From Shewanella sp. c952 (lineage in GTDB: Bacteria; Pseudomonadota; Gammaproteobacteria; Enterobacterales; Shewanellaceae), in the NCBI RefSeq assembly GCF_019654975.1, contig NZ_BPEW01000002.1:124001-188000 (forward strand): DNA of 64,000 nt, in the 5' to 3' direction. This document shows positions 46,101 to 56,547 of this stretch, in pieces. Within the stretch, counting starts at the first letter, position 1. Each line of letters opens with the position of its first letter. The position numbers were made by a program, and so were the translations under genes. Under the pieces are notes generated by a model. The model had not been told where the DNA came from. It saw only the letters and a list, made by a program, of their open reading frames with translations, and did no database searches.

Positions 46101-46304
46101 CTAGAAAAGGGTAGTCAACATTGATAGTTCATCAGCAGAGAGAGCTGGCTGGCTACTATAACTCGTTTGTGGTGAAGAGTTACCTCTATTACCTGACTCG
46201 GCTAATTCAAGTTGCTGTTCAAGCTTTCTTATCTTAGAAAGAAGACGCTCAATTATCAGCTGGTTATCACTTTCATGAACGCTATTTTTTGCTGAAATAA
46301 TCAT
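46101..46304 (-). CDS. Small coiled-coil protein, unrecognised
   Basis: The reading encodes 67 residues from an ATG at 46304 with AAGGAG 5 nt upstream, a very good initiation site. A central heptad-like stretch (NQLIIERLLSKIRKLEQQLELAE) predicts a short coiled coil, followed by a Ser/Gln-rich linker (GNRGNSSPQTSYSSQP) and a short hydrophobic end (LSADELSMLTTLF). No signal peptide or known motif. It stands alone between the chemoreceptor and the bacterioferritin genes. Likely a real small protein; function unknown. Confidence 0.55.
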   Translation of the reverse strand: MIISAKNSVHESDNQLIIERLLSKIRKLEQQLELAESGNRGNSSPQTSYSSQPALSADELSMLTTLF

Positions 46305-46589
46305 AATCTCTCCTTGCTATTAATTAACCTTCAAAAAATCACACTTGCGCACTTTAAGGTTAGTACAAAAAACCAGCGCCGCAATCAATTTTGTGAATTA
46401 TTTATACCTTTATTATAGTAATCCTCTTTAGCTGAATATTAGCTGTATAAACTCAGTCAAAATATAAGCAATTTCACTTTATAAGCATTGCAAAACGCCT
46501 TAAAAGCAAAGAGCACCGCCACGTTCAAAGTGAGGTGCTCAAGCAAATATGGCTACGCCGTGTTGACGCTGCAGAGTTAGCCAAACTGA

Positions 46590-47057
46590 CTACATCTTAC
46601 TCTGTAGGTAGTTCTGCAGGCCGACTTTATCAATCAGACCTAATTGCTTTTCTAGCCAGTACATATGATCAGCCTCAGTCTCCTCTAGCAATACCTCTAA
46701 GATCTCGCGGCTTTCGTAATCTCTTTTCTCTTCACACAGTGCAATGGCACTACGAAGGTTATCAGCCACTTGATACTCATAGGCTAAATCGTTCTTAAGC
46801 ATCTGCTCAGTATCTTTACCAATATTGAGTGGTTCACGACTAGCGACGTCGGGAGTGCCCTCTAAAAAAAGAATACGCTGTACCAGCTTTTTAGCATGCT
46901 CACGCTCATCATCTGATTCGTGAGAAATCCTCTCATGCAGCTCGTTCAATCCCCAATCTTCATACATTAGGCCGTGAACAAAATACTGATCCATTGCTGA
47001 CAACTCACCGGTAAGCAACTTATTAAGTGTGTCGATGACTTCTTTGTTACCTTTCAT
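46590..47057 (-). CDS. bfr: Bacterioferritin subunit, ferroxidase type without heme Met52
   Basis: Bacterioferritin stores iron as a 24-subunit shell. This 155-residue four-helix protein keeps the ferroxidase ligands Glu18, Glu51, His54, Glu94 and a C-terminal ExxH (EADH, shifted one residue by an insertion). The axial heme ligand Met52 is replaced by Arg (DDEREHAKK). It starts 12 bp after the stop of the partner gene, so the two are cotranscribed. The complementary residue pattern suggests a heteropolymeric shell in which this subunit oxidises iron. Confidence 0.94.
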   Translation of the reverse strand: MKGNKEVIDTLNKLLTGELSAMDQYFVHGLMYEDWGLNELHERISHESDDEREHAKKLVQRILFLEGTPDVASREPLNIGKDTEQMLKNDLAYEYQVADNLRSAIALCEEKRDYESREILEVLLEETEADHMYWLEKQLGLIDKVGLQNYLQSKM

Positions 47058-47069
47058 AATTGTCTCCGG

Positions 47070-47537
47070 TTAGTCCATTTTAGATTGTAAGTAGTTTTGA
47101 ATACCTGTTAGTGAAATAAGCTCTAGCTGGGCTTCAAGCCAGTCTAAATGCTCCTCTTCATCTTCCAGCAGATCTTCCAAAATATCACGGCTAACGTAGT
47201 CAGCAGATTGTTCACACAGAGCAATAGCATCCCGCAGTAATACCAGTTCCTCTTCCAGCATCACTTTGTCGCATTCGAGCATCTCTTGGCTATGCTCTCC
47301 AATACGAATTTTGTCCAACTGTTGTAGATTCGGCAACCCTTCAAGAAACAAGATCCGTTCAATGATCTTGTCAGCATGCTTCATATCTTGAATAGATTTC
47401 TTGTACGCTTTTTCATCAAGCTCTCCAAGCCCCCAGTTTTTAAACATTCGAGCATGGAGGAAGTATTGGTTAATGGCTGTGAGCTCACTAGTCAGTACTT
47501 TGTTAAGTAGACTAATGACTTTGGGCTGTCCTTTCAT
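47070..47537 (-). CDS. bfr: Bacterioferritin subunit, heme-binding type with degenerate ferroxidase site
   Basis: The 155-residue subunit (ATG 47537, AAGGAA 5 nt upstream) resembles E. coli Bfr closely (INQYFLHARMFKNWGLGELDE, ERILFLEGLPNLQ). It keeps the heme ligand Met52 (QDMKHAD) and Glu18, His54, Glu127 and His130. However, position 51 is Asp instead of Glu and position 94 is Leu instead of Glu, so the dinuclear iron site is probably impaired. It is the first gene of the bfr pair. A Fur-like box lies about 100 bp upstream. Confidence 0.95.
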   Translation of the reverse strand: MKGQPKVISLLNKVLTSELTAINQYFLHARMFKNWGLGELDEKAYKKSIQDMKHADKIIERILFLEGLPNLQQLDKIRIGEHSQEMLECDKVMLEEELVLLRDAIALCEQSADYVSRDILEDLLEDEEEHLDWLEAQLELISLTGIQNYLQSKMD

Positions 47538-47638
47538 TCTGTATTCCTTATCTGAAAATTGATCTATATCAATAAACACAGACTAGAACAAAAAACACAC
47601 AAACACAAATTAACCTTTAGTTTCAGCTACTTAGTAAA

Positions 47639-47657
47639 GATAACCATTATCATTACT
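47639..47657. promoter_or_regulatory. Fur-like box upstream of the bfr pair
   Basis: GATAACCATTATCATTACT agrees with the 19-bp Fur consensus (GATAATGATAATCATTATC) at 14 positions, and TATTATAG follows. It lies between the bfr genes (minus) and a short plus-strand reading at 47705, and could act on both. The remaining bases of 47538-47867 show no other gene. Confidence 0.55.
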
Positions 47658-47704
47658 ATTATAGTTATTAATTAGGCTCTGTTAGATTAAGGAGGTTTTT
47701 TTGA

Positions 47705-47767
47705 ATGAAAATAACCTATTGCAAGGGCTGCAATTTGGATGAAAGCTATAAGTATTTAACAAGCTAG
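47705..47767 (+). CDS. Possible 20-residue CxxC mini-ORF
   Basis: After a strong AAGGAGG (9 nt before the ATG) the plus strand reads MKITYCKGCNLDESYKYLTS and stops at TAG. The ITYCxxC start recalls the N-terminus of the SelW/Rdx thioredoxin-like family, so it may be a truncated relic of such a gene or a true iron-responsive small peptide next to the Fur-like box. Chance is not excluded at this length. Confidence 0.25.
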   Translation: MKITYCKGCNLDESYKYLTS

Positions 47768-47820
47768 CAAAAATAGAACTAAAGAGTATTAGTCTTAACC
47801 ATTATAGTGGTAAAAGATAT

Positions 47821-47848
47821 AAAAAAGCCCCTTGGAAAGGGGCCTTAA
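47821..47848. terminator. Terminator after nqrM
   Basis: AAGCCCC, TTGGAAA-type loop, GGGGCCTT; on the minus strand it is followed by TTTTTTAT. It closes the nqrABCDEF-apbE-nqrM operon 20 bp after the nqrM stop. Confidence 0.85.
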
Positions 47849-47867
47849 TAACAGGAAAACTGTAAAG

Positions 47868-48089
47868 CTAGATGATTCGGTTCTGCTCTAACTTTTCACG
47901 ACGTTCCTGTTCAGCCATTCTGGCTTTACGCTTATCACATGGATCATCGCAATCACATGCTTTTTCAATTCCCAGTGCGCCTAGACCACCGCAGCTTCCT
48001 GCCACCTCTTTTTTCTTAATCAAATAACCGATCGACATTAAGAAGAAAAATGCTAGTAACACGACAAATGCCGCTATAAATGTGCTCAT
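47868..48089 (-). CDS. nqrM: Na+-NQR maturation factor NqrM
   Basis: NqrM (DUF539) helps insert iron into the Na+-translocating NADH:quinone reductase, at the NqrD/NqrE site. With ATG at 48089 (GGAG 7 nt upstream) the product has 73 residues: one membrane helix (FIAAFVVLLAFFFLMSIGYLI) and the Cys cluster GSCGGLGALGIEKACDCDDPC that is typical of the family. It lies 12 bp after apbE at the end of the nqr operon, the usual order. Confidence 0.94.
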   Translation of the reverse strand: MSTFIAAFVVLLAFFFLMSIGYLIKKKEVAGSCGGLGALGIEKACDCDDPCDKRKARMAEQERREKLEQNRII

Positions 48090-48101
48090 ATTCGACTCCA
48101 A

Positions 48102-49118
48102 CTACTGAGTAACGAAAGGTTTAAACGCTTCGCTATAGAAAACTTTAAAGCCATCATCCTGCTTTTCTATTAGCATTATCGCAAGATGCTCACGATTAGC
48201 AAGTTCTAGTGATGCCTGCGTCCCTAAAACCATCATTGCCGTAGCATAACCATCAGCCACCATCGACTCTTCATGTAACACTGTCACCGAGGCTAATCTA
48301 TGATCAATCGGGTAACCGGTTCTCGGGTCAATAAGATGAGAAAAGCGCTGACCATCCTCTTCATAATAGTTACGATAATCGCCCGATGTCGCCATTGCCA
48401 TGTTTTTAGGTGATATAACTTGCTGTACACCTGTGGCTGAATCTCCAGGTTGCTCTATCGCAATCACCCACAGTGATCCATCGGGTTTAGTGCCTCTTAG
48501 GCTTATCTCACCACCTATCTCGACTAAATAACCTTGAGGTTGATATTTGTCTAATAGCGCAGCAATTTTATCAACACCAAATCCTTTAGCAATCGAAGAC
48601 AGATCAACATATAAGTCCGGGTTTTGCTTGCTTATTTTATTGCCTGACAACGATAAATACTCGATGCCAGTGCGACTTTCAGCCTCTGCAATAGCCTCTT
48701 TGCTAGGGATAGTCGTCGGACGCTTATCAGGCCCAAATCCCCATAAGTTAACCAAAGGACCTAAAGTAATATCAAGAGCACCATCAGTGATCTTGTATAA
48801 CTCAATGCCTTCAGCAACGACTTTAGCGGTATCTGCCGATACTTCCATCTGCGCATTGCGAGTCATCTGGTTGAACAAAGACAGCTCAGAATTAGGACGG
48901 TAAGTTGACATTTGATCATTGACTTTCTCAAGTGCTAGATCAATTTCTGCTTGTAAGAGTTGAACATCTGGCAGTGACTCACTGCGCACAACTTTAATAT
49001 GGTAAGTTGTGCCCATAGTGTTACCAGACAGTGAAATTATTTCAGCAGGTTTACCACATCCTGAAATAAAAAAGGCTAACCCAACAAGGGCCAGCCAGTT
49101 TACTAAGGTCTTAAACAT
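48102..49118 (-). CDS. apbE: FAD:protein FMN transferase (flavin transferase ApbE)
   Basis: ApbE attaches FMN covalently to Thr residues of NqrB and NqrC using FAD and Mg2+. The 338-residue protein has a lipoprotein signal (MFKTLVNWLALVGLAFFISGC), then SLSGNTMGTTYHIKVV, the flavin-binding segment DLSSIAKGFGVDKIAALLD and the metal-site region HLIDPRTGYPIDHRLASVTVLHEESMVADGYATAMMVLG. It follows nqrF in the operon, which matches its targets there. Confidence 0.96.
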   Translation of the reverse strand: MFKTLVNWLALVGLAFFISGCGKPAEIISLSGNTMGTTYHIKVVRSESLPDVQLLQAEIDLALEKVNDQMSTYRPNSELSLFNQMTRNAQMEVSADTAKVVAEGIELYKITDGALDITLGPLVNLWGFGPDKRPTTIPSKEAIAEAESRTGIEYLSLSGNKISKQNPDLYVDLSSIAKGFGVDKIAALLDKYQPQGYLVEIGGEISLRGTKPDGSLWVIAIEQPGDSATGVQQVISPKNMAMATSGDYRNYYEEDGQRFSHLIDPRTGYPIDHRLASVTVLHEESMVADGYATAMMVLGTQASLELANREHLAIMLIEKQDDGFKVFYSEAFKPFVTQ

Positions 49119-49147
49119 ATCGACCTAGATCTCCAATTAGAGAGAGG

Positions 49148-50395
49148 TTAGCCACCGAAGTCATCAAGTAAGATGTTTTCATCTTCGACACCAAGATCTT
49201 TAAGCATGCTAATAACAGCTGCGTTCATCATTGGTGGGCCACACATGTAGTATTCACAATCTTCTGGCGCTTCATGATCGCGTAAGTAGTTTTCGTACAA
49301 TACGTTATGAATAAAGCCAGTGTATCCGTCCCAGTTATCTTCAGGCTGCGGATCAGACAATGCAACATGCCACTTAAAGTTCTCGTTATCAGCCGCTAAG
49401 CCATCAAAATCTTCTACATAGAACATTTCACGACTAGAACGTGCACCATACCAGAAGCTCATCTTACGCTTAGAGTTAAGACGCTTAAGTTGGTCGAAGA
49501 TATGAGAGCGCATTGGCGCCATACCTGCACCACCGCCAACAAAGACCATTTCTGCATCGGTATCTTTTGCAAAGAACTCACCGAATGGGCCAGAAATTGT
49601 GACCTTATCGCCCGCTTTAAGGCTAAAGATGTACGAAGACATCTTACCACAAGGCAGAGATAGGTTACGTGGAGGTGGCGACGCAATACGTACGTTCAAC
49701 ATGATGATACCTTCCTCTAGAGGATAGTTCGCCATTGAATAAGCACGGATTGTTTCGTCGTCAACTTGAGACTCTAAGTTGAAGAAGCCAAAATGCTCCC
49801 AGTCACCACGGTACTCTGCAGGGATATCGTAATCTGCATATTTAACATGGTGCGCAGGTGCTTCAATCTGAATATAACCACCAGCACGGAAAGGTACTGA
49901 ATCGCCATCAGGGATTTGAAGCTTAAGCTCTTTAATGAAGGTTGCTTTGCTATCGTTAGAGATAACTTCACATTCCCACTTCTTAACACCGAAGATCTCT
50001 TCTTCTAGTTCGATCTCCATATCAGCTTTAACATTTACCTGGCAAGATAAACGACAGCCCTCACGAGCCTCACCTTTGCTAATATGATCCATCTCAGTAG
50101 GGAGAATATCTCCACCACCAGACTTAACGTGTACTTTACACTGACCACAAGTACCACCACCGCCACATGCAGACGATACGAAAATACCGCTCTCTGCTAG
50201 TGCACCCAGTAGCTTGCCGCCTGCTGCAGTTTTAATTGCTTTACCAGCATCATCATTGATGCCGATGGTGACATCACCGCTTGGTACTAACTTTGATTTG
50301 GCGAATAAAATAACCAAAACCAAAACTAATACAATTGCAGTAAACATACTCACACCGAGATAGACATCGATTGGAGTAGATTCAAGAATACCCAT
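49148..50395 (-). CDS. nqrF: Na+-NQR subunit F (NADH dehydrogenase)
   Basis: NqrF takes electrons from NADH through FAD to a 2Fe-2S centre and starts the Na+-pumping chain. The 415-residue subunit has one N-terminal helix ([20 protein letters not shown]), the ferredoxin domain with [12 protein letters not shown], the FAD motif RAYSMANYP, and NADH-binding words [15 protein letters not shown] and [18 protein letters not shown] is 7 nt before the ATG. Last catalytic subunit of nqrABCDEF. Confidence 0.97.
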   Translation of the reverse strand: MGILESTPIDVYLGVSMFTAIVLVLVLVILFAKSKLVPSGDVTIGINDDAGKAIKTAAGGKLLGALAESGIFVSSACGGGGTCGQCKVHVKSGGGDILPTEMDHISKGEAREGCRLSCQVNVKADMEIELEEEIFGVKKWECEVISNDSKATFIKELKLQIPDGDSVPFRAGGYIQIEAPAHHVKYADYDIPAEYRGDWEHFGFFNLESQVDDETIRAYSMANYPLEEGIIMLNVRIASPPPRNLSLPCGKMSSYIFSLKAGDKVTISGPFGEFFAKDTDAEMVFVGGGAGMAPMRSHIFDQLKRLNSKRKMSFWYGARSSREMFYVEDFDGLAADNENFKWHVALSDPQPEDNWDGYTGFIHNVLYENYLRDHEAPEDCEYYMCGPPMMNAAVISMLKDLGVEDENILLDDFGG

Positions 50396-50442
50396 TAACT
50401 TATCCTTAAAGGTTCAAATTAAGACGTCGCTATGGTGCCTCT

Positions 50443-51051
50443 TTACAGAGACACACCAGAGAACGACATGAAACCTAGAGCCATCAAACCAGCGGTAACA
50501 AAGGTAATACCTAAGCCGCGAAGCCCATCAGGAACATCAGCATATTTCAACTTCTCACGGATACCAGCCAGTAGCACAAGTGCTAACGCCCAACCGATAC
50601 CAGAACCGACACCAAACACTAAGCTCTCAGTAAGGTTGTAATCACGCTCAACCATGAAAGAGACTGCACCGAAAATTGCACAGTTTACAGTGATAAGCGG
50701 TAGGAAGATCCCCAATGCGTTATATAGCGGTGGGAAATACTTATCCAATGCCATTTCAAGGATTTGAACCAACGCTGCAATAACACCAATAAAGGTGATG
50801 AACTTCAAGAAGCTCAAGTCAGCATCTGGCACACCAGCCCAAGCGAGTGCGCCTGGAGCAAGGATACCTTGATAGATAATTTGGTTAACAGGAACTGAAA
50901 TTGCCAGTACCACGATAACAGCAACACCTAGACCCATAGCCGTTTTTACTTTCTTCGATACCGCTAAGAAAGTACACATACCAAGGAAAAAGGACAGCGC
51001 CATGTTTTCAATGAAAACAGAACGAATTAGCAGACTAATATAATGTTCCAT
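50443..51051 (-). CDS. nqrE: Na+-NQR subunit E
   Basis: NqrE is a 202-residue, six-helix membrane subunit that pairs with NqrD in inverted topology and holds an Fe centre with membrane Cys residues. [10 protein letters not shown] and VNCAIFGA carry the expected Cys in helices. It begins 5 bp after nqrD ends. Confidence 0.97.
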   Translation of the reverse strand: MEHYISLLIRSVFIENMALSFFLGMCTFLAVSKKVKTAMGLGVAVIVVLAISVPVNQIIYQGILAPGALAWAGVPDADLSFLKFITFIGVIAALVQILEMALDKYFPPLYNALGIFLPLITVNCAIFGAVSFMVERDYNLTESLVFGVGSGIGWALALVLLAGIREKLKYADVPDGLRGLGITFVTAGLMALGFMSFSGVSL

Positions 51052-51056
51052 TATGC

Positions 51057-51689
51057 TTATCCTTTTGCTTCTACTTGCTCTGGCTTCATCACACGAATAA
51101 TCCAGATCAATGCACCGATCAGGAAGAACGCACTTGGAGGCAGTAGCAATAGGCCGTTAGGCTGATACCAGCCACCGTCTGAAATCTTGCTTAAGATTTC
51201 AATGCCGAACAATGAACCGTTACCAAACAATTCACGAACGAAGCCAACTGACAATAGGATTGCACCGTAGCCTAGACCATTACCAAGACCATCCATGAAA
51301 CTCATCATCGGTGGAGTCTTCATCGCGAAAGCCTCAGCACGGCCCATCACGATACAGTTGGTAATAATCAAACCAACGAATACCGACAGCTGCTTAGCAA
51401 CATCGTAAGCGTAAGCTTGTAGTACTTGGTCAACCACGATTACCAATGAAGCAATAATCGTCATCTGCACAATAATACGCACACTACTTGGAATGTGATT
51501 ACGGATCATTGAGATAAACAGGTTAGACAGCGCAGTAACTGCTGTTAGTGCAATGGTCATTACCAATGCTGTTTCCATTTTACTGGTTACAGCAAGTGCA
51601 CTACATACACCCAGAATTTGCAAAGCAATTGGGTTGTTACTAACGATAGGTCCAACTAGAACCTGTTTGAGTTCTTTAGCATCAGCCAT
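51057..51689 (-). CDS. nqrD: Na+-NQR subunit D
   Basis: NqrD is a 210-residue integral membrane subunit with six helices. The family words [24 protein letters not shown] and [19 protein letters not shown] include the conserved Cys of the intramembrane iron site. It overlaps the nqrC stop by one base and precedes nqrE, so the operon is tightly coupled. Confidence 0.97.
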   Translation of the reverse strand: MADAKELKQVLVGPIVSNNPIALQILGVCSALAVTSKMETALVMTIALTAVTALSNLFISMIRNHIPSSVRIIVQMTIIASLVIVVDQVLQAYAYDVAKQLSVFVGLIITNCIVMGRAEAFAMKTPPMMSFMDGLGNGLGYGAILLSVGFVRELFGNGSLFGIEILSKISDGGWYQPNGLLLLPPSAFFLIGALIWIIRVMKPEQVEAKG

Positions 51690-52483
51690 TAGCTAAGCCC
51701 TCCATTGCGAGCTTTTTCGATAAAGCGAGCAAAGCCCTCTTCACCTAACCAGAATGTCAGAGAGTGCTGTACACCATTACTTGTTAGCGTGGCACCAGAC
51801 AGTGCATCAACACCGTATGGAGACGCAGCAACAGTTGGGTTTTTAGTGACGCTAATAGCTAAGTCGCCATTGTCATCATACAACTTCTTGCCTGTCCACT
51901 TTGCAATCCACTGCGGGTTTTGCACTTCGCCACCTAGGCCTGGTGTTTCACCAGAACCAGTGAAGCTGTAGTAAACCAAGCTACGAATTGTATTTAGATC
52001 AGGTTCTACAGCAAGGAAAGCAAACATCGTTGACCACAATCCGTAACCTTTAACAGGAATAATCACTGTTTGTAGTTGCTGATTGTCATCACGAACAAGG
52101 TAAACCACAGCTTCATTTGCTACACGCTTAACCGACGCGATGTCGTTTTGCGGAACAAAAGAAGTTGCTGGAGTACGCGCAGCTTTTTCTGCATCAAAAG
52201 TATCTGCATCACCAGCAACAAAATCACCAGTTTTCAGATCAACAAGTTTAGCTTCAACATACTTATTGTATGTTTCAAGGATCTGCGCTTTCTCTACTTT
52301 GCCTTCTCTGGGATTAATCAGACCAGCAGCTTCAAGAATATACTTTTGCTTATCAAGTAATCTGTTTTCTTGCTGAGTTGGTTTCAATAATACTGCTGCC
52401 GTCGAAACGAACATTGAGCAGATGAAACACAAGCCAACAACAACAAATAGTGTTCTTCCGAACGAATCTTTATTACTAGCCAC
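51689..52483 (-). CDS. nqrC: Na+-NQR subunit C (covalent FMN)
   Basis: NqrC carries FMN bound to a Thr through phosphodiester linkage. I start it at GTG 52483 with GGAGG 7 nt upstream, giving 264 residues ([19 protein letters not shown]); a longer in-frame reading upstream is not family sequence. The flavinylation site is [10 protein letters not shown] (the second Thr), preceded by the periplasmic domain with [14 protein letters not shown]. The start overlaps the nqrB stop by 8 bp. Confidence 0.95.
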   Translation of the reverse strand: MASNKDSFGRTLFVVVGLCFICSMFVSTAAVLLKPTQQENRLLDKQKYILEAAGLINPREGKVEKAQILETYNKYVEAKLVDLKTGDFVAGDADTFDAEKAARTPATSFVPQNDIASVKRVANEAVVYLVRDDNQQLQTVIIPVKGYGLWSTMFAFLAVEPDLNTIRSLVYYSFTGSGETPGLGGEVQNPQWIAKWTGKKLYDDNGDLAISVTKNPTVAASPYGVDALSGATLTSNGVQHSLTFWLGEEGFARFIEKARNGGLS

Positions 52484-53678
52484 GAGCAATCCTCCGCTTG
52501 ATATTCGACTGAACCACGAAATGGTCAAATAATGGAGCAAATAGGTTAGCGAACAAGATGGCCAACATCATACCTTCAGGGAAAGCAGGGTTGATAACAC
52601 GAATAAAGACTGCCATAGCACCGATTAAGATACCGTAAGCCCATTTCGCATTATTAGTGAAAGACGCTGAAACAGGGTCTGTCGCCATAAACATCATACC
52701 GAACGCAAAGCCACCTAACACCAGATGCCAATACCAAGGCATTGCAAACATTGGGTTAGTGTCACTACCAATAAAGTTCAGAAGGTAAGAAACGGCAATC
52801 ATACCCGCCATCACACCTGCCACGATGCGCCATGAAGCGATACGGGTATAGATGATAACAGCGCCACCAATCAAGATAGCTAAAGTAGATACTTCACCAA
52901 CAGAACCAGGAATGAAGCCAAAGAAAGCATCCCACCAGTTCTGAGTTAAGCCGTACTCTAATGTGCCTTGTGCCGCTTGGCTCAGCGCCGTAGCACCAGA
53001 GAAACCATCTGCAACTACCCAAGTAGTATCACCAGACATATTTAGCGGATAAGCGAAGAATAGGAACGCACGACCAGCAAGAGCCGGGTTCAAGAAGTTA
53101 CGACCTGTGCCACCAAATATCTCTTTCGCGACAACCACACCAAAGGTGATACCCAATGCAACCATCCATAAAGGAATTGTTGCCGGTAGTGTCAATGCGA
53201 AAAGAATCGAGGTAACAAAGAAACCTTCGTTAACTTCATGTCCACGTACTGATGCAAATAGTACTTCCCAAATACCACCGACAGCAAATGTCACGGCATA
53301 TATGGGTAAGAACCAACAGGCGCCATACCACATTAATGCGGCGATACCTGAGTCTGCAGTCAATTCAGTACCAAACATACCGAACAAAGCAACCTGCCAC
53401 GTATCAGGAGATGCAAGGCCTTGCAAAACTAGCGCGTCTTGTGCTTGCAAACCTACGTTATACATACCTACAAACATTGCAGGGAATACACAAGCCCAAA
53501 CCGTAATCATCATACGCTTTAGGTCCAAGTTATCACGAACGTGGGTACGACCTTTGTTCACGTGACCTGGAGTATAGAAGACAGTATATGCGGCTTCAAA
53601 AATCGCATAAAACTTCTCATATTTACCGCCTTTTTCAAACTGCGGTTCAATATTTTCGAAAAATTGTTTTAAGCCCAT
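52476..53678 (-). CDS. nqrB: Na+-NQR subunit B (FMN and quinone site)
   Basis: NqrB is the main membrane subunit, with covalent FMN, riboflavin and the quinone and Na+ pathway. The 400-residue protein has about ten helices and the FMN site [11 protein letters not shown]. The N-terminus, with [35 protein letters not shown], is the conserved cytosolic part. Start and stop overlap nqrA and nqrC. Confidence 0.97.
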   Translation of the reverse strand: MGLKQFFENIEPQFEKGGKYEKFYAIFEAAYTVFYTPGHVNKGRTHVRDNLDLKRMMITVWACVFPAMFVGMYNVGLQAQDALVLQGLASPDTWQVALFGMFGTELTADSGIAALMWYGACWFLPIYAVTFAVGGIWEVLFASVRGHEVNEGFFVTSILFALTLPATIPLWMVALGITFGVVVAKEIFGGTGRNFLNPALAGRAFLFFAYPLNMSGDTTWVVADGFSGATALSQAAQGTLEYGLTQNWWDAFFGFIPGSVGEVSTLAILIGGAVIIYTRIASWRIVAGVMAGMIAVSYLLNFIGSDTNPMFAMPWYWHLVLGGFAFGMMFMATDPVSASFTNNAKWAYGILIGAMAVFIRVINPAFPEGMMLAILFANLFAPLFDHFVVQSNIKRRIARG

Positions 53679-55012
53679 TAGCCTTCCCTCACGATCGTAT
53701 CTAAACAGTCACGTAGATATGACGCATAGTCATACTTACCAGGACATACGAAAGTACACAGTGCCAAATCTTCTTCATCCAACTCCAATGCACCTAATGT
53801 TGCAGCGCCATCGTAGTCACCTGAAACAAGGTCACGTAACAGCATAGTTGGGAGAATATCCAGCGGCATCACACGCTCATAGTTACCAATAGGTACCATT
53901 GCGCGATCTGAACCACCTGTGCTCGTTGTCATATTAAACAGACGAGAAGATGAAAGGTGTCCTAGGAATGCACGAGTGATAGAGAACTTATCGCTGCCAG
54001 GCATAGCCCAACCGAATAGCTCTTTCTCAGTGCCTTCTTCTAACAAGCTAACTTGATTATGGTAACGACCAAGGTAAGCATGAGGACCAATAGCATTACG
54101 TCCATTCAAAACTGAGCCAGAGATAACACGAACATTACCTTCACTTGCTTCATTTTGAGTCAACTCAGCCATTGCAGCACCGACAACAGTTCTAACTAAT
54201 CGAGGCTTAACAGCTTTAGGACCCGCTACAGATACAACACGCTGAGTATGAAGCTCACCCGTTGTAAATAGCTGACCTATCGCGATAACGTCTTGATAGT
54301 TGATCTGCCACACAGTTCTATTAGCAGAAGCTGGTAGTAGGAAGTGAATATGCGTACCAGCCAAGCCTGCAGGGTGTGCCCCAGCAAACTCTTCAACTTG
54401 AGCATTTGCACTTGGAATATCAGCGCCAGGAGCCTTACAAAGGTAAACTTTACCTTCAGTTAACTTTGAAAGTAGCGTTAAACCATTCTCAAAATCAGCT
54501 TTATGCTCTGCAATCACCACAACAGGATCTGCTGCAAGTGGTTGAGTATCTATAGCGGTGACAAAAATACCGGCGGCGGTAGAATCTACTGCGGGTACTT
54601 TACTGAAAGGACGCGTTCGCAGAGCCGTCCACAATCCTGATTCGATCAGGTTGTCACGGACTTGCTGCGTTTCAACTGATTCTATTGCAGTGGCGTCATA
54701 TTTAGCAAAAGAGATGTAGTCATCCCCTTCGACATTTATGACAACAGACTGCAGAACACGTTGAGCGCCCCGGTTAACTTCGGAAATTGTGCCACTGGCT
54801 AAAGCAGTATATTTCACGCCCAAATTCTTTTTATCTTCAAAAAGAACCTGACCTTTTTTAACTTTATCCCCTACCTTTATTTTCATGGTAGGACGTAAGC
54901 CAATATACTCTTCACCCAAAGTAGCTACGTGGTTGATGGCCGGGCCATCATGGATAACTTGCTCTGGCCCACCGACTAGGGGTAGGTCCAATCCTTTCTT
55001 TATTGTAATCAT
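53678..55012 (-). CDS. nqrA: Na+-NQR subunit A
   Basis: NqrA is the cytoplasmic, membrane-associated subunit next to the quinone site. With ATG at 55012 the product has 444 residues beginning [20 protein letters not shown], aligned with V. cholerae NqrA ([14 protein letters not shown]); 11 in-frame residues upstream are unlikely. Words such as [31 protein letters not shown] and [18 protein letters not shown] [15 protein letters not shown] are conserved. It is the first gene of the operon; its ribosome binding site is weak. Confidence 0.96.
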   Translation of the reverse strand: MITIKKGLDLPLVGGPEQVIHDGPAINHVATLGEEYIGLRPTMKIKVGDKVKKGQVLFEDKKNLGVKYTALASGTISEVNRGAQRVLQSVVINVEGDDYISFAKYDATAIESVETQQVRDNLIESGLWTALRTRPFSKVPAVDSTAAGIFVTAIDTQPLAADPVVVIAEHKADFENGLTLLSKLTEGKVYLCKAPGADIPSANAQVEEFAGAHPAGLAGTHIHFLLPASANRTVWQINYQDVIAIGQLFTTGELHTQRVVSVAGPKAVKPRLVRTVVGAAMAELTQNEASEGNVRVISGSVLNGRNAIGPHAYLGRYHNQVSLLEEGTEKELFGWAMPGSDKFSITRAFLGHLSSSRLFNMTTSTGGSDRAMVPIGNYERVMPLDILPTMLLRDLVSGDYDGAATLGALELDEEDLALCTFVCPGKYDYASYLRDCLDTIVREG

Positions 55013-55613
55013 ATCCACAAGCACTACGTTATGAAGGAAAGACAATGCGCCGCGTTCCTGCTAAACACACAAGTTTTAAACAAACCTTTTTTTCGTGTTG
55101 AGCTAGCGCAGATTTATCGCCGAAATGCGATCGCAATCACGCTGGTCGCGCGCATTTTACCCCAAATATCACAAGGTCGCCATGAAAAATGTGGGTGTTT
55201 TAAAAGGTTGCCGACGTTTTAATAACAAACCGCCCGAATTGATTAAATTTTTAAGTTTCAATTAACCTAGTACAATCACACAATAGCTATACTTATAAGT
55301 TACTTAGGGATAGGTCAGCTATTATTACCAATGTGACATTAGAATTAAATTAATAAGAATCAGCTTGAATGCGAGTGTTGAATATTTGAACAGAGCATTT
55401 TATCGGTCTTTGTCAATATGACCAAAGAATCAGGTAATTGCAGCGTGAAATATAGCCTTACATCAGAGTTTTTTTGATTTCAAGACTCGCTAAGTCGCTT
55501 AAATTTATCGAAAATATTTTACTAAAACACTGGTAATTAAGCTTTTACACAATTTACGATGCTAGTGACTTAAAACATAATGTCAGTTAAAAAAGGCTGC
55601 TGCTAATAGCAAA
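55013..55613. other. Intergenic region upstream of the nqr operon
   Basis: This stretch of about 600 bp must hold the nqr promoter (minus strand). I see no clear gene, riboswitch or strong hairpin. The AT-rich part 55230-55600 has several near-TATAAT words but none paired with a convincing -35. Confidence 0.4.
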
Positions 55614-55643
55614 TAAAAAAACGGCCTAAGCCGCTTCTTTTTT
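55614..55643 (-). terminator. Rho-independent terminator of luxS
   Basis: The minus strand has AAGCGGCTTAGGCCGTTTTTTTATT: a 6-8 bp stem with one irregular pair and a T tract, 23 bp after the luxS stop. Confidence 0.85.
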
Positions 55644-55665
55644 TACTATTAGCACAAAAGCCTCA

Positions 55666-56175
55666 TTACAAACCGTTTAAGATCTCATCGCTCAAAGTAA
55701 GCTCATCGTTACGGTTCACATTTATACCTGCAGAGATGATACTGCGCGCAATCTCTTTTGCTTGTTCGAGAGAGTGCATCTCATAAGTACCGCACTGGTA
55801 CTCATTCAACTCTGGGATTTCAGATTGTTCGACCACGGCGAGCACATCTTGCATCGCGGCCAGCCACGCATCAGCCACTTTAGACTCTGAAGGTGTGCCA
55901 ATTAAGCTCATGTAAAAGCCTGTACGGCAGCCCATCGGTGAAATATCGATGATCTCAACATTGTCACCATTTAGGTGGTCACGCATAAAGCCAGCAAAAA
56001 GATGCTCAAGAGTATGAATGCCTCTTTCACTTAATATCTGTTTGTTGGGGACGCAAAAACGCAGATCAAACACTGTTATTGTATCGCCCTTAGGGGTAGA
56101 CATAGACTTAGCAACACGAACTGCTGGTGCATTCATTCGAGTGTGGTCAACGGTAAAGCTATCTAATAACGGCAT
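55666..56175 (-). CDS. luxS: S-ribosylhomocysteine lyase (autoinducer-2 synthase)
   Basis: LuxS cleaves S-ribosylhomocysteine to homocysteine and the AI-2 precursor DPD. With ATG at 56175 (GGAGAC 5 nt upstream) the protein has 169 residues and starts [23 protein letters not shown]. The metal-binding [14 protein letters not shown] and the catalytic Cys in [11 protein letters not shown] are present, with the second metal Cys in [11 protein letters not shown]. It is monocistronic; the 370-bp region upstream contains nothing I can name apart from the bolA terminator at its far end. Confidence 0.97.
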   Translation of the reverse strand: MPLLDSFTVDHTRMNAPAVRVAKSMSTPKGDTITVFDLRFCVPNKQILSERGIHTLEHLFAGFMRDHLNGDNVEIIDISPMGCRTGFYMSLIGTPSESKVADAWLAAMQDVLAVVEQSEIPELNEYQCGTYEMHSLEQAKEIARSIISAGINVNRNDELTLSDEILNGL

Positions 56176-56497
56176 AATTAGTCTCCAATTGCGCTTTCTA
56201 ATTGAGCATAGGTAGGTTACGGACAGAAGCGACTGTAACAATTTTTATTATAATCAGTGATACTTACCCAGCCCCACCTTGTAGTCAACATCAGCGTCAT
56301 AAACTTTTTTCACTGACTTATCATCTATTTTTATAAGCACAAACTCACACAAGAATATGTTTCACGAGAACGTCACGAATTATCAGCTTAAAAGTAGAGT
56401 TTACAGCAGTAAATGAATGGCAGCTTGCGTTTAAAACAGCATCAAAATAACCCATTAACTCCTTATAGGTGAGCTATGACTTATTTGGGGGTAAAAC

Positions 56498-56526
56498 GAA
56501 AAATCACAGCAATGCTGTGATTTTTA
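56498..56526 (-). terminator. Rho-independent terminator of bolA
   Basis: The minus strand has AAAAATCACAGCATTGCTGTGATTTTTCG: a stem of 11 or more bp with T tract, 22 bp past the bolA stop. Confidence 0.92.
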
Positions 56527-56547
56527 GTGCACGTGAAGCAAATACCT

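Noticed and set aside
55031..55222. 63-codon plus-strand frame upstream of nqrA
   Set aside because: It overlaps the nqrA 5' region, has atypical composition and lacks features of a gene; probably leader DNA of the nqr operon.
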